Shown piece after piece: positions 22,801 through 30,975 of a stretch of DNA of 38,402 nt. The position numbers and the translations under genes are program-made. The stretch is from a virus, in the IMG/VR virus record IMGVR_UViG_3300011113_000167, positions 1 to 38,402 of that record; one strand, 5' to 3'. Under the pieces are notes generated by a model. The model did no database searches. It was not told the DNA's origin and saw nothing but the letters and a program-made list of their open reading frames with translations. Each line of letters opens with the position of its first letter. The first letter of the stretch is position 1.

Positions 22801-24507
22801 ACTGCGGTGGTGATCGACAGCACGGGCAACACTTTAACCGTCAGCAACAACACTGGCACGACCCTCACACCTGGTTCGTCCGTTAGTCTGGATACCGTAA
22901 ACAACACGGTAGTTTCTCCGACCACGGCTGCTGCAACCACAACAACCACCGGCACAGAAGCCACCACAACACCCAGCACTGCGCCAACAACTGCACCAAC
23001 GACTGCTGCAACTACAGCCACAACGGCTGCAACAGAAACAGCGTCACAGAAAGCATTGCGCGATGCTGCTGCTGCGCAGGGCGTCACACTGCCTACTGAT
23101 TGGTTTGGGTTGTCCGGCGAGGCTAAAGCTACTTGGCTGTCCAACAACAATGTTTCTGCTGAAACCATCACTGCTCTAGCAGGCGCAGATGGGTTGGCCG
23201 CACTGCAAGCTGTTGGCTATGTAGACAAAACCAAAGCAGCACCAGCCACGACCAACAACACCGCCGTTGTCATCAGCTCTGACACCAACAACACGTTAGT
23301 GATAACTAACAATGGCACCGTTACGCTGGTTAACAACGGTACAGGCAACACGTTAAACACGGGTGCGGTTGTTAACCTAGACGCCACCAACAACACAATT
23401 ACGAACAACACAGGCACCGTCAACACCAATGTTGCCAACACAGGCGCTGACGCCAACAACACGCCGCCTACAGCAGCCACGGCCAATAACATCAATAACA
23501 CCGTTACTAACTTAGCCACATCCCAGTTGGTAACGCCCAATGATGTCAACTCTGGCGCTGCAGCCACGGCAGTGGTTAACGTGGTGGCGCAGACAGATGC
23601 CACATCTCAAACGGCTGTAAACGTAACCCAGGACGTTGTAAACCAAGTAGCTGGCACTGCGCCCACAACCGCAGCGGCAGATACCGTCACTGCAACTGCT
23701 CCGACCACGACTCCCGGCACATCTACGGCTGTGGTGGTAGCCGTTGACCCGGATACCAACAACGTGTTGGTTATGGATAGCGCGGGTGCTGTGCAGGTGG
23801 CCACAGCCTCTCCTGGCACCGCGCCTGGTGCGACGGTAGATATTGCTGTTGATCCCACCACGGGAGCGGCAACGGTGGTGACGGCACAACCCGCTACGCA
23901 GCCAGAGACTGCTACACAACCTGAGACTGCTACGCAGCCGGAAACGACTACGCAGCCGGAAACTGCTCCTGCTACTGCGCCGGTTACACAAGCCCAGCCG
24001 GAAGTTGAGCCCGAGGTTACGCCGACAGCTCAGCCGGAGACACAGCCTGAGCCAGAAAGTCAGCTAGAAACTCAGCCAGAAACCCAGCCTGACACCACAA
24101 CTCAGCCAGAAACAACGCCCACAATCAATATCACACCCAACGAAGAAGCGTTGATTGGTGAAATTTTGCGGCTAATTTCTCGTGAGCAAGGGCCGATGAT
24201 TGGCGGTGTGGAAGGTATTCCAGAGTTTGGTGTGACTCCTAGCGGTGTGCCGGAAGATGAGGCGGCAGCTCGTCGGGCTACTGAGCGCAGGCAGCAAACT
24301 GGATCACCTCGTGGTGGCGCAGCTATTACGCCTTTGTTCTCTCCGCAACAGCGCGGTACTGTGGCTAGAACTTTGGGTTCTACTGCTCTGCAGGAATCAT
24401 TGACAGCATTTAGACCAGCGGGTGAAATCCGTGCTGGTACTGGTAAGCCTCGTAAAAATGTGTGGAACGAGGCTTCTTTGCGGCTAAAAGACGCACTAGG
24501 ACTGTGA
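19810..24507 (+). CDS. Giant low-complexity virion protein (1565 aa)
   Basis: The first 95 residues are a folded helical domain. Then come Pro-Ala repeats (about 97-136 and 157-187), a hydrophobic stretch near 288-335 (VFGILVSAVLPGLGEFFAAQ), Ala/Gly-rich helical regions with possible membrane-active segments, and from about 990 on Thr/Asn/Gln-rich repeats. Three copies of a beta module (TAVVIDSTGNTLTV type) and a QPETxT repeat tract lie near the C-terminus, which ends in a short charged helix. Size, position and the hydrophobic parts suggest an internal virion protein ejected with the DNA, but this is inference. Confidence 0.75.
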   Translation: MALQQEMDEQELLNVVAQDEQRSSVMSLVPTFRAFIYEGGRNDEQATIRGLAYAISNGLTPQQTVDLFNAALGTSFTVENYNAAVSFYNDQIQAELAAPAAAPAPAPAPTPAPAPTPAPAPEPAPAPAPTPAPAPVDEAAAVDTIDQDILNLVAAEQQAPTPAPAPAPTPAPAPAPVAAAPAPAAEETTQNDPLRFDGDLGYITNNAIERQLDAIRQKYPDAEITPILQEGEPTREGDPTYLPSINFIQVRQATKTPGLNVAFGVDTSGNKIAGTDKFFRNQSFFQSPVFGILVSAVLPGLGEFFAAQLAAAGVVTGQVATTVGNALAKIAVDVAAGKDFGDSVRDVALSTAISSGMPNLGPSIQNLVGDPQLAQVLQSAGNAAITTAAQGGDGSAILRSAIAAGSGAAVGQQGGATAGAVTRSLVATGDPAAALTAGVGQLAGQGGQVVAQNIADQGVSRLPSTAPTTTVTTGPNLSTSVGGFGGTTLDTEATRFSGVGDMRGGFDPNSQEALIAQGMLPQGVRIQTFNQLEAVRVLSQANPALLASMSQGDLNEAAGYILNNQEEQLAQKAVTTPAGQGLGLVPRAANIFTVETIPEDQLPSFIEDQGAVYSLIGNRAFRIASQDEVSRGDATILYDDKGRAYYGVEVFGFTTPGKKLTAEEQKDVLQQQYTTEASQQIDPETGQPMLLTAGTGGNIGAANIVGGTAAAVAKGVGEQLGYLGTLTGSQKLQDVAANLTSYGTGATSANVRLGQQDIINAIANADGVLGKAVATITASARNPAALLDWGISEGVQEIAPLLTGVGVGRAVTAAAKLALGERIASKYGVAAAVGTNAATDAGESAIATYQQVKESLINRGFSEERASQIAMPAALASGFITLVTSAVGESELVAAATRGVPGRVGRSIVRETPSEFAEGFGQGVVEAVAITNRLPTIDQALTQGFVEALVGGTTTGGITAGQSVLAGTGAGTGTTALPGVGAAATTTPAVVVTSNPTTAVVIDSTGNTLTVSNNTGTTLTPGSSVSLDTVNNTVVSPTTAAATTTTTGTEATTTPSTAPTTAPTTAATTATTAATETASQKALRDAAAAQGVTLPTDWFGLSGEAKATWLSNNNVSAETITALAGADGLAALQAVGYVDKTKAAPATTNNTAVVISSDTNNTLVITNNGTVTLVNNGTGNTLNTGAVVNLDATNNTITNNTGTVNTNVANTGADANNTPPTAATANNINNTVTNLATSQLVTPNDVNSGAAATAVVNVVAQTDATSQTAVNVTQDVVNQVAGTAPTTAAADTVTATAPTTTPGTSTAVVVAVDPDTNNVLVMDSAGAVQVATASPGTAPGATVDIAVDPTTGAATVVTAQPATQPETATQPETATQPETTTQPETAPATAPVTQAQPEVEPEVTPTAQPETQPEPESQLETQPETQPDTTTQPETTPTINITPNEEALIGEILRLISREQGPMIGGVEGIPEFGVTPSGVPEDEAAARRATERRQQTGSPRGGAAITPLFSPQQRGTVARTLGSTALQESLTAFRPAGEIRAGTGKPRKNVWNEASLRLKDALGL
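20098..20370 (+). repeat. Pro-Ala repeat tracts in the giant virion gene
   Basis: Two tracts of alternating PAPAPTPA-type codons (about 20098-20216 and 20280-20370) separated by an acidic linker with DTIDQDILNLVAAEQ. They would form stiff extended linkers. The DNA is also repetitive (gctcctgc-type) and prone to slippage or misassembly. Confidence 0.8.
22797..23880 (+). repeat. Three copies of a beta-rich module in the giant virion gene
   Basis: Copies around 22797-22920, 23254-23415 and 23721-23880 each read TAVV-x2-D-x-NTL-x-V, then a GT pair, a PG or TG turn and a D-x-NT strand. They are separated by Thr-rich or helical linkers. Divergence between copies is high, so they are recognised only at protein level. 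Confidence 0.65.
23886..24120 (+). repeat. QPET repeat tract in the giant virion gene
   Basis: A run of QPETxT/QPE-x2 units with acidic and Thr-rich spacing. Several near-identical 15-18 base units (cagccggaaactgct type) occur, which makes copy number changes likely. The encoded segment is probably disordered. Confidence 0.8.
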
Positions 24508-24508
24508 A

Positions 24509-25459
24509 ATGGCATCGTTTATCAAAAACATGACCCAGGTTGGTGGCGGTTCCCGCCAGATTGCACGTTTGTTGCAGGCAAAAGCGCCTCCCAACCACAT
24601 CCTGGCCTATATCACGCCAGAAGAAGCCAACTTGCTAGAGGCGCGTGGCGGCAGCGGAAGGGAAGACCCCAACACGGGTATTCCTACTTTCCAGGTGGAA
24701 GAGCCACCTATGGATATGTTTACCCCGCCAGCAGACACGGTTGCTCCTATTGAGGACACCGGAGCGTTTGACTTTGGTGCAGGTGCAGAAACTTACAGCC
24801 CATTTGTGGACTACGGGTTTGGCACGCTGAATCAACCACTGCAGCCGCCGCCTGTGCTTAACGAGCTGGGCCAGCCTGCATTGCTAGAGACTCCGCAGCC
24901 TTTGCGTGCAGAAACAGGTTTGCGTGAGCCTACGGCGGCTGATCGTGCAGCAGCGCCAGCAGCAGCAGGAGGTGATGACTTCCTCAAGCGCCTAGCGTTG
25001 GCAGGCGTGACGGGTTTGTTTGGTGCTCGTCAGGCTCGTGCAGCACAGCGCACAGCCGGTGCAGCAGCAGAAGAACAGCGTGCACTAGGACGCCCATACC
25101 AGGAGCAAGGGCGCCAGTTGCAGGCAGCAGCTCAACGTGGTGAGTTGAGCCCAGTAGCCCAGCAGTCTATGCAGGCACTGCGTGCTCGACTGGCGCAGGG
25201 TGCTCAGGCCCGTGGTGGCGTGGGTGCAGCCCAGGCTATGCAGCAGGCTGAGAACTTCCGTCAACAGTTGTTGCAACAGCAGTTTGATTTTGGCTTGAAG
25301 CTGGCTCAGATTGGTGATCAGTACGCTGCTGGCGCTATCAAGACTGGATTGCAGGCTGACCAATACGTCAACAGCCTAACCAATTCTTTCTTTAGCAACA
25401 TTGCGCGTACTTTGTTCTCGCAACCTGCACAGCAACCGCAACCGCCTGGAGGCCGCTAA
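24509..25459 (+). CDS. Internal virion-like protein (316 aa)
   Basis: The N-terminal part includes IARLLQAKAPPNHILAYITP, followed by a Pro-rich acidic middle and a long Ala/Gln-rich helical C-terminal half (RQLQAAAQRGELSPVAQQSM, AMQQAENFRQQLLQQQFDFG). It ends in a Pro/Gln tail. The stop and the next start share one base (TAATG). The helical C-terminal half resembles podovirus internal (ejection) proteins. Confidence 0.7.
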   Translation: MASFIKNMTQVGGGSRQIARLLQAKAPPNHILAYITPEEANLLEARGGSGREDPNTGIPTFQVEEPPMDMFTPPADTVAPIEDTGAFDFGAGAETYSPFVDYGFGTLNQPLQPPPVLNELGQPALLETPQPLRAETGLREPTAADRAAAPAAAGGDDFLKRLALAGVTGLFGARQARAAQRTAGAAAEEQRALGRPYQEQGRQLQAAAQRGELSPVAQQSMQALRARLAQGAQARGGVGAAQAMQQAENFRQQLLQQQFDFGLKLAQIGDQYAAGAIKTGLQADQYVNSLTNSFFSNIARTLFSQPAQQPQPPGGR

Positions 25460-27114
25460 TGGCTGAAGAACTCGCCAAGATTGATACCGAGGTCAAGGTC
25501 ACTGAGCCTAAGCCACAGGCGGGTGGGCGCTTGTCGTTTTCCGACATCATGGGTGTGCGCCAACCTTTTACGCAAAAGAAGGGCGAACTGCGTGAAGAAA
25601 TAAAAGGCACGGAAGGCGAGATTCTTGCTGGTCAGCAGGCCCAAAAGGAAATTGGCGCTGAAGGCAAGATGGCTGTTGAGCAACAAACTGCTGCAGAAGT
25701 AGGTGGCGCTCAGCAACGCTTTCAGCAAAAGATGCAGGCAGAGCCGCTACCGGCTTTTGTCCCGAGCCAAGACAACTTCAAAGACATTGCTGGTCTGTTC
25801 TCGTTGATCGGCGTGGTGGGCATGGTGGCTGGCAAGAGCAGTGGGCTTGCGGCCATGAATGCCATGAACGGCATGTTGGAAGGCTACCGTGCAGGACGCA
25901 ACGACCTGTACAAGCGTGAGCGTGACGTCTTTGACAAGAACTTCAAGACGATGCTGCAAAAGCACGCTGAGTTCCGAAAAGAGATGGATGACGCTATTAA
26001 GTTAGCGCAGACTAACAGGCAGGCAGGATTGCAGGCGGCAGAGCTTGCTGCTGTCAGGGCCGGGTCTGAAATTGTGAAAGCACAAGTTAGACGTGGTGAC
26101 CTTCTCGGTGCTTATGAAACTGTGAAGGACGCAGAAACTGGAGCAGTCAAAGCCCTAGAGATGGTCAACGCAAACGTCAATGCAGAAATTGCTGCTCGTG
26201 AGAGAGCAAAACAGGCAGCTCAAGCATTGGCTCAACGCAATGTTCAGTTGGTGCAAACGCCAGAAGGTCTGCGTACTATTGATGTAGGCACGGTGCCACG
26301 TGCAACTCCAGAAGAAATGGCAAAGGCAACGCCATTCAAAGGTGGTGGACAGCAAGCAAGAGCTGGTCAAAACGCATTGATCTTTGCATCTCGCGTGTAT
26401 GGCAACATTGAAAACGCTGCCCAAGATTTGCAAAATATCATGACGCTGCCAGGTGTTGCTCAGTCTCCTGTGTTAGCCGGGATTATTGGCACAGACCCAG
26501 GAACTGCCATCAGAAGCATGGGCGCATTGGTTGCTCGGTCAATTACCACTCCAGAGCAAAAAGCCTTTGAACAGATTACCAACAGCCTAGACGCAGCATT
26601 GTCACGTCTTGAGGCGCAAGGTCTTGCTTCTGGCGCTACCAAGTCTAGTATTCAGAGCTTTAACGCACTCAAGCCTCGTGCCGGTGACAAAGCTATCAAC
26701 ATGGCGTTGTACATAGCCAGAGTTAAACAGGAGATTGAGACTGGCATTCGTGTGCATGACAAGATGCCTGGCACTACAGACGAGCAACGCACGGCAACCA
26801 AAGAGATTCTCAACAATCTAGATAAGGTTGTGCCATATGACGTAACGGATGTGCTTTCCGTTCTTGGTCGTGGTCGATCAACGATTGACGACAAGATGCA
26901 AAAGTTGCTGCAGGTGCCACCTGTTGCTCGTGGATACGACGCCACCGTAACTGGACAAACGCAACCAGCAGCCGCACCTGCCGCTACACAAGCTCCAACT
27001 GGACAGGTTGACATTACGCAAGAGCGTCAACGTGCTCAACAAGCCATTGCCAATGGCAAGGATGAGGAGCAGGTTCGCAAGCGGTTCAAAGAAAGAACTG
27101 GCCAGGAGCTGTAA
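25459..27114 (+). CDS. Internal virion-like protein (551 aa)
   Basis: Mostly helical. The first 90 residues are charged and Gln-rich. A short Gly/Ala hydrophobic segment (LFSLIGVVGMVAGKSSGLAA) lies near 112-131 and could be membrane-active. Extended coiled-coil and Ala-rich helices follow (RERDVFDKNFKTMLQKHAEF, AAELAAVRAGSEIVKAQVRR). The C-terminus has a helix TQERQRAQQAIANGKDEEQV. It lies between two similar helical proteins, all with one-base TAATG junctions, and could be one of three ejection proteins. Confidence 0.7.
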   Translation: MAEELAKIDTEVKVTEPKPQAGGRLSFSDIMGVRQPFTQKKGELREEIKGTEGEILAGQQAQKEIGAEGKMAVEQQTAAEVGGAQQRFQQKMQAEPLPAFVPSQDNFKDIAGLFSLIGVVGMVAGKSSGLAAMNAMNGMLEGYRAGRNDLYKRERDVFDKNFKTMLQKHAEFRKEMDDAIKLAQTNRQAGLQAAELAAVRAGSEIVKAQVRRGDLLGAYETVKDAETGAVKALEMVNANVNAEIAARERAKQAAQALAQRNVQLVQTPEGLRTIDVGTVPRATPEEMAKATPFKGGGQQARAGQNALIFASRVYGNIENAAQDLQNIMTLPGVAQSPVLAGIIGTDPGTAIRSMGALVARSITTPEQKAFEQITNSLDAALSRLEAQGLASGATKSSIQSFNALKPRAGDKAINMALYIARVKQEIETGIRVHDKMPGTTDEQRTATKEILNNLDKVVPYDVTDVLSVLGRGRSTIDDKMQKLLQVPPVARGYDATVTGQTQPAAAPAATQAPTGQVDITQERQRAQQAIANGKDEEQVRKRFKERTGQEL

Positions 27115-29108
27115 TGAACGGATACGAAGACCTGCCTGACAAGGCAAAAGACGCTGATCCGTACGGCGACATTCCACAAGGGAAAGGTGGCGCTGCGTTT
27201 GGCATTTATCCCAAGCAGCGTGCTACGCCTTCCAAGCCAGAAACCAAGCAAGCCATGAGCCGGTTTGCCGAGACAACTGGCGAGCTTCTTGGCTTGGGAA
27301 CAACAAAAGAGCCTGAGTTTGCTCCTGGTCAGATTGCAACGGCAGGTGGTGTTGGTGCCGTTGGTGGAGCTGTTGCGCCCCAGGTGTTGCGTACTACTGG
27401 CGGTGTTCTTAGCCGTATCCCAACTATTCCTACCAGAGCTGCTGGCGCTGGATTGACTGCACTTGGCACAGGATTGCAGCAAACCTCCGCTGCTCGTCGT
27501 GCTGCTTTAGGTGGTGGTGGTTTTGCTGGTGCCGAGACTGGTGGACAAGTTGCCGCACTAAGCGGTTTGCCGCCTATTCTTGGCGCAGGCCCAGGTGCGG
27601 CACTTGGTATGGGTCAGGTTCCTGGCCGTCAGTTAGTGAGCACTTTGCGTGGGCGACCCGTACAAGAAGCACAAGCAGCAGTTGGAACAGAGGCTGAAGC
27701 AGCTCGACGTGCTGGTGCGCAAGCCCTTACGGCAGAGGAGCGTGCTGCCCAACAAACGGCAGCAACTCAACGGCAGACTTTGGAATCGCAAGGTTTGGCT
27801 CAAACAGAGCGTCAAGCCCAAGCTACCCGTACCGCTGAGAGAGAAGAGGCTAGAAAAGGCAAATCTCTCAGAGAGTTGGCTGGTGTACGCACGCTTCCAG
27901 AGGCCGGTGGGTTTAAGCCTATTCCGCAAACCGAGACACAGGTTGGTGAGTACATCCGTGGCCAAGCCAAGAACTTTGTAGACGGCATAAAGACGCAGCG
28001 TGCTCGTGCAGCAGATGCCAACTTTACCGGGGCAAAGACAGAAGCAGCTCAGAAAGAGGCGCTAGGCCAGTTTGTTGATACTCGCCCCATCATTGACTAT
28101 CTCAATGGCTTGCAAGCCAAGGGCGGCTCTGGCGACTACATCAACAGCATTCGCCGATTGGTGGAAGACATTGGTGGAACCAGAGGTTTTGAGGGCCTGG
28201 AGATCATTCGTCGCCGGGTTGGTGATGCGGCGTTTGGTCTGCCGGAAGAGGGCTATAAGGCCATTGGTCAGCAGCTTGCCAAGGATGTGTATGGGCAGTT
28301 GGCAAACCAAATGCGCCAGTTCTCTGGCAGTTTTGGCAAATACCTAGACGACTACAAGCGGCTGTCTCAGCCTATTGAAGTCTATGGCACGAGAGTTGGC
28401 AAGGGCCTGATCGAGACTCAAGACGCTGCAGGGCGCTACTTTAGTAAGACGGCAGATCAGATTGCCAACGATGTGTTCAAGAGCCCAGAAAGCACCAAGC
28501 AGTTTCTAGATGCTGTTGGCGGCAACCAAGAGATTGTCACGGCTGCTGCTCGTCGCTACTTTGCAGGAAAGCTAGAAGGCGTGGCAAAGCCAGAGGCTGT
28601 GGATAAGTTGCTCAAGGACAACCGGGAGTTGTTGCGGTTGCCTGGTATGCAGCCGGTTCGTCAGGATATTGAGTCGTTCAAAGCCAATCTTGTCACGTCC
28701 GAGCGCCGTGCTGGTGCGGCTCGTGGCATTGCAGAAGAGGCTAAAGGGCAACTTGCTGGCCCGATCAGCGAGGGTATGGCTCAGGCTGACAAGGCTCTTG
28801 CCGCAAGACTTAAAGACATTCAGTCTGCCAAGACGTTGTTCTCTGATTCTGTTGACGCACTGGTGGCAGCAAAACCTGGACGAGCTGTGCAGGACTTTGA
28901 CAGGACTGTGTTGCCAAAGATCAGAGATGCCGAAGTAAAGGCAGGCGTTACGATCATTGACGAAAACAAACTTCAAGAACTGCGCCAACAGTTGACGCAA
29001 CTTGATCGTGTGGCTGACAAGGTGCAGCGCACAAGACTCGTTGTCGGAGCACTGGGAACGTACCTGGTTGGTCAGACAGCGGTGAGTACGGCAGGCAGGG
29101 TGTTTTGA
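27114..29108 (+). CDS. Internal virion-like protein (664 aa)
   Basis: A 664-aa protein with a short acidic N-terminus, a long Gly/Ala/Thr hydrophobic segment (IATAGGVGAVGGAVAPQVLR and onwards, residues about 73-165) that may insert in membranes, then a long charged helical region (EREEARKGKSLRELAGVRTL, RRLVEDIGGTRGFEGLEIIR). The C-terminus again becomes hydrophobic (LVVGALGTYLVGQTAVSTAG). Together with the previous two genes it forms the probable DNA-ejection set. Confidence 0.7.
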   Translation: MNGYEDLPDKAKDADPYGDIPQGKGGAAFGIYPKQRATPSKPETKQAMSRFAETTGELLGLGTTKEPEFAPGQIATAGGVGAVGGAVAPQVLRTTGGVLSRIPTIPTRAAGAGLTALGTGLQQTSAARRAALGGGGFAGAETGGQVAALSGLPPILGAGPGAALGMGQVPGRQLVSTLRGRPVQEAQAAVGTEAEAARRAGAQALTAEERAAQQTAATQRQTLESQGLAQTERQAQATRTAEREEARKGKSLRELAGVRTLPEAGGFKPIPQTETQVGEYIRGQAKNFVDGIKTQRARAADANFTGAKTEAAQKEALGQFVDTRPIIDYLNGLQAKGGSGDYINSIRRLVEDIGGTRGFEGLEIIRRRVGDAAFGLPEEGYKAIGQQLAKDVYGQLANQMRQFSGSFGKYLDDYKRLSQPIEVYGTRVGKGLIETQDAAGRYFSKTADQIANDVFKSPESTKQFLDAVGGNQEIVTAAARRYFAGKLEGVAKPEAVDKLLKDNRELLRLPGMQPVRQDIESFKANLVTSERRAGAARGIAEEAKGQLAGPISEGMAQADKALAARLKDIQSAKTLFSDSVDALVAAKPGRAVQDFDRTVLPKIRDAEVKAGVTIIDENKLQELRQQLTQLDRVADKVQRTRLVVGALGTYLVGQTAVSTAGRVF

Positions 29109-29120
29109 TAAGGAGCAATC

Positions 29121-29294
29121 ATGAAAGACTATGCAGCAGGTTCTATGGCCGAAAAGCGTGCGGCTGACAAAGAAGCCATGCGTGGTGGCGAGAATGAGCT
29201 TGAGGGAAGCCGTCAGGCTATGGACGCCAAGCGCATGATGGAGCGTATGGACAAGAAGGCCGAGGGCCGTCCTGCTCGCAAGATGCGGAGGTAA
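29121..29294 (+). CDS. Small charged helical protein (57 aa)
   Basis: Starts MKDYAAGSMAEKRAADKEAM and ends EGRPARKMRR; a highly charged helix with basic C-terminus. AAGGAG lies six bases upstream of the ATG at 29121. It is followed two bases later by another small basic protein gene. A nucleic-acid or virion-associated role is possible, but nothing specific is seen. Confidence 0.65.
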   Translation: MKDYAAGSMAEKRAADKEAMRGGENELEGSRQAMDAKRMMERMDKKAEGRPARKMRR

Positions 29295-29296
29295 TC

Positions 29297-29470
29297 ATGC
29301 CGCTCAAGAAAGGCTCAAGCCAGAAGACTATCTCCACCAACATTGGTGAGATGGTTCGCAAGTTCAAGGACACCGGCAAGATCGGCACCAGCCGTCCTGG
29401 CAGCGTCCGCAAGGCTGTCAAGCAGGCCGCAGCTATTGCCTACGGGTCTGCACGCAAGTCCAAACGATGA
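29297..29470 (+). CDS. Small basic protein, DUF6496-like (57 aa)
   Basis: The start MPLKKGSSQKTISTNIGEMV and the later KQAAAIAYGSARKSKR closely match a common small phage protein family (DUF6496-like) rich in Lys, Ser and Ala. The activity of that family is unknown. The GGAGG before the stop of the preceding gene serves as ribosome binding site. The stop overlaps the following ATG (ATGA). Confidence 0.75.
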   Translation: MPLKKGSSQKTISTNIGEMVRKFKDTGKIGTSRPGSVRKAVKQAAAIAYGSARKSKR

Positions 29471-29679
29471 GCAAGCGTAAAGACAAAGGCATCAATCCTG
29501 AGCTAGAGAAGCACATCAATCAGCTTCTCGCAGCCGTGATGTCAGACCCCACTGCGTCTATCACCGAGAAGATGAAGGTGGTAGACCGTGCCCTAAAGCT
29601 AGAAGCTCTCAAGCAGAAGGCCGACATGGACGAGTGGGGCAGTGGCTTCTTGCATGGTGACGATGATGAGGATAGGTGA
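29467..29679 (+). CDS. Small acidic hypothetical protein (70 aa)
   Basis: MSKRKDKGINPELEKHINQL is followed by a helical region (ITEKMKVVDRALKLEALKQK) and an acidic tail ending HGDDDEDR. It starts in a four-base overlap with the previous gene. This conserved phage type (helical with acidic tail) has no assigned role. Confidence 0.7.
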   Translation: MSKRKDKGINPELEKHINQLLAAVMSDPTASITEKMKVVDRALKLEALKQKADMDEWGSGFLHGDDDEDR

Positions 29680-29713
29680 TACCATGATTATTCCTTTCTA
29701 ACCAGGAGTAATC

Positions 29714-29953
29714 GTGGACACTGATTTCGTCAAAATCGTCAACCTTGCTATCCGAGTCTTGTCTGACAGGCTCATCACGCTGCTGGCGCTGCTCACTTCG
29801 TTTGCGCTAGGGTGCTGGACGATGTGGGGGCCGATGTGGGAGCGTGTGGTTACGCTAGGAATTTTTGTTGTTTTCGCGTATCTTATTGTTTACTCTAAAG
29901 AAAGGAGCCGCCGTGAAGATAGTTCCGATGGTCAAGAGCGTAGTAACGGTTAG
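29714..29953 (+). CDS. Small two-span membrane protein (79 aa)
   Basis: The GTG at 29714 has AGGAG five bases upstream. Two hydrophobic helices are visible (LITLLALLTSFALGCWTMWG and VVTLGIFVVFAYLIVY), followed by a polar basic tail. It could be an accessory holin or simply a membrane protein; the main holin candidate is at 31671-32174. The 3' end overlaps the next gene by 41 bp. Confidence 0.65.
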   Translation: MDTDFVKIVNLAIRVLSDRLITLLALLTSFALGCWTMWGPMWERVVTLGIFVVFAYLIVYSKERSRREDSSDGQERSNG

Positions 29954-30125
29954 CAGCGTCAGCAGTAACTACATGGGTGGCAAGCCCATGTCTGCTCCTG
30001 GCGAGTTCAAGCCGGGTACTTGCACGCAAGGTTTCACGCCTGTGTTTAACTTCTCAGGCAAGCCCAACGATTACTTCAACCGCAAGCAGTCCCCGACCAG
30101 CGGTGGCGGCAAGAAGGTGTACTAA
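29913..30125 (+). CDS. Small hypothetical protein (70 aa)
   Basis: I choose the GTG at 29913, preceded by AAAGGAG, over a TTG at 29865 that lies deep inside the membrane protein gene. The protein has a Ser/Val-rich start (KIVPMVKSVVTVSSVSSNYM) and a Gly/Pro-rich body ending SGGGKKVY. It lies just before the second paralogue of the beta-rich virion protein. No function is visible. Confidence 0.6.
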   Translation: MKIVPMVKSVVTVSSVSSNYMGGKPMSAPGEFKPGTCTQGFTPVFNFSGKPNDYFNRKQSPTSGGGKKVY

Positions 30126-30127
30126 TC

Positions 30128-30454
30128 ATGGGCATCATGGCCTTCACCCCGATGGGCAACACGGTTAGCTTTACCGCTGCCGTGACGCCGCCCACTCCTG
30201 TACAAGCTGTTTCCACCACCGTTGGTGGGACGCAGTACAGGCTGCACAACACCGGCAATGTCGTGGTGTTTCTCGGGGTTGGAGGCACCGCTGCTGCGGC
30301 CACCAGTGCGGCAAACGCATCTGTAAATGGCTCGACCATTTCGCTGGTGCCCAGTAGCGTGGAGGTGTTTACCTTCAACGCAAACCAGTTCTTTACTGGT
30401 GCGACATCTAGTGGCACTGGGGTGGTTTACATCACACCTGGCGACGGGAGCTAG
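30128..30454 (+). CDS. Small beta-rich virion protein, paralogue 2 (108 aa)
   Basis: The product contains GNTVSFTAA, PVQAVSTTVGGTQYRLHNTG, VVVFLGVGG and ends VVYITPGDGS. This is the same arrangement as the protein at 19123-19452 with high similarity, so the two genes are duplicates. It precedes a C1q-like receptor-binding candidate. Function is not established; both may decorate the tail or head. Confidence 0.75.
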   Translation: MGIMAFTPMGNTVSFTAAVTPPTPVQAVSTTVGGTQYRLHNTGNVVVFLGVGGTAAAATSAANASVNGSTISLVPSSVEVFTFNANQFFTGATSSGTGVVYITPGDGS

Positions 30455-30456
30455 TC

Positions 30457-30969
30457 ATGGTTTTCCGTGTAGCCAGTAGTGTCACGACAGGCGGTGGCGG
30501 CACCTTCAGTGGCTACTACGGTAGCTTCTACAGCAGCCTAGACCAGACAGACGGCATCACACCCTACGCCATGTACTGCGAGAACACCGCAGATGCAGAC
30601 GGCGTAAGCATGGCGGTTAATGCGCTAGGCAAGAAGTCTCGCATGACGTTTGCCAATGCCGGGACGTACAACATCCAGTTCTCGGCTCAGCTCCACAACA
30701 CAGGCGGTGGCGGCTCTGGACAGACGGTCAACATTTGGTTCCGGCTTAACGGGAACAATGTTGCCAACTCTGACACCAAGTTGGTTGTTCCGTCTAATGC
30801 CCCGTATGTTGTGGCAGCGTGGAACTTCATACAGTCCCTAGCTGCCGGTGACTACATGGAGATCATCTGGTTCACAGACAACTCCAACATCATTCTTGAG
30901 CATGAGAATGCTACGGCAGTCTCTCCTGCTATTCCTTCCGTCATCATGACGGCCCAGCAAATTCGGTGA
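30457..30969 (+). CDS. C1q/jelly-roll-like receptor-binding candidate (170 aa)
   Basis: The protein has GYYGSFYSSLDQTDGITPYA, RMTFANAGTYNIQFSAQLHN, VNIWFRLNGNNVANS and a late WNFIQSLAAGDYMEIIWF. This order of strands is seen in C1q/TNF-like domains of phage and bacterial surface proteins that bind ligands as trimers. It likely sits on the virion, possibly as a receptor-binding or adhesin part. The gene follows directly after the beta-rich paralogue. Confidence 0.7.
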   Translation: MVFRVASSVTTGGGGTFSGYYGSFYSSLDQTDGITPYAMYCENTADADGVSMAVNALGKKSRMTFANAGTYNIQFSAQLHNTGGGGSGQTVNIWFRLNGNNVANSDTKLVVPSNAPYVVAAWNFIQSLAAGDYMEIIWFTDNSNIILEHENATAVSPAIPSVIMTAQQIR

Positions 30970-30975
30970 TGAGAT

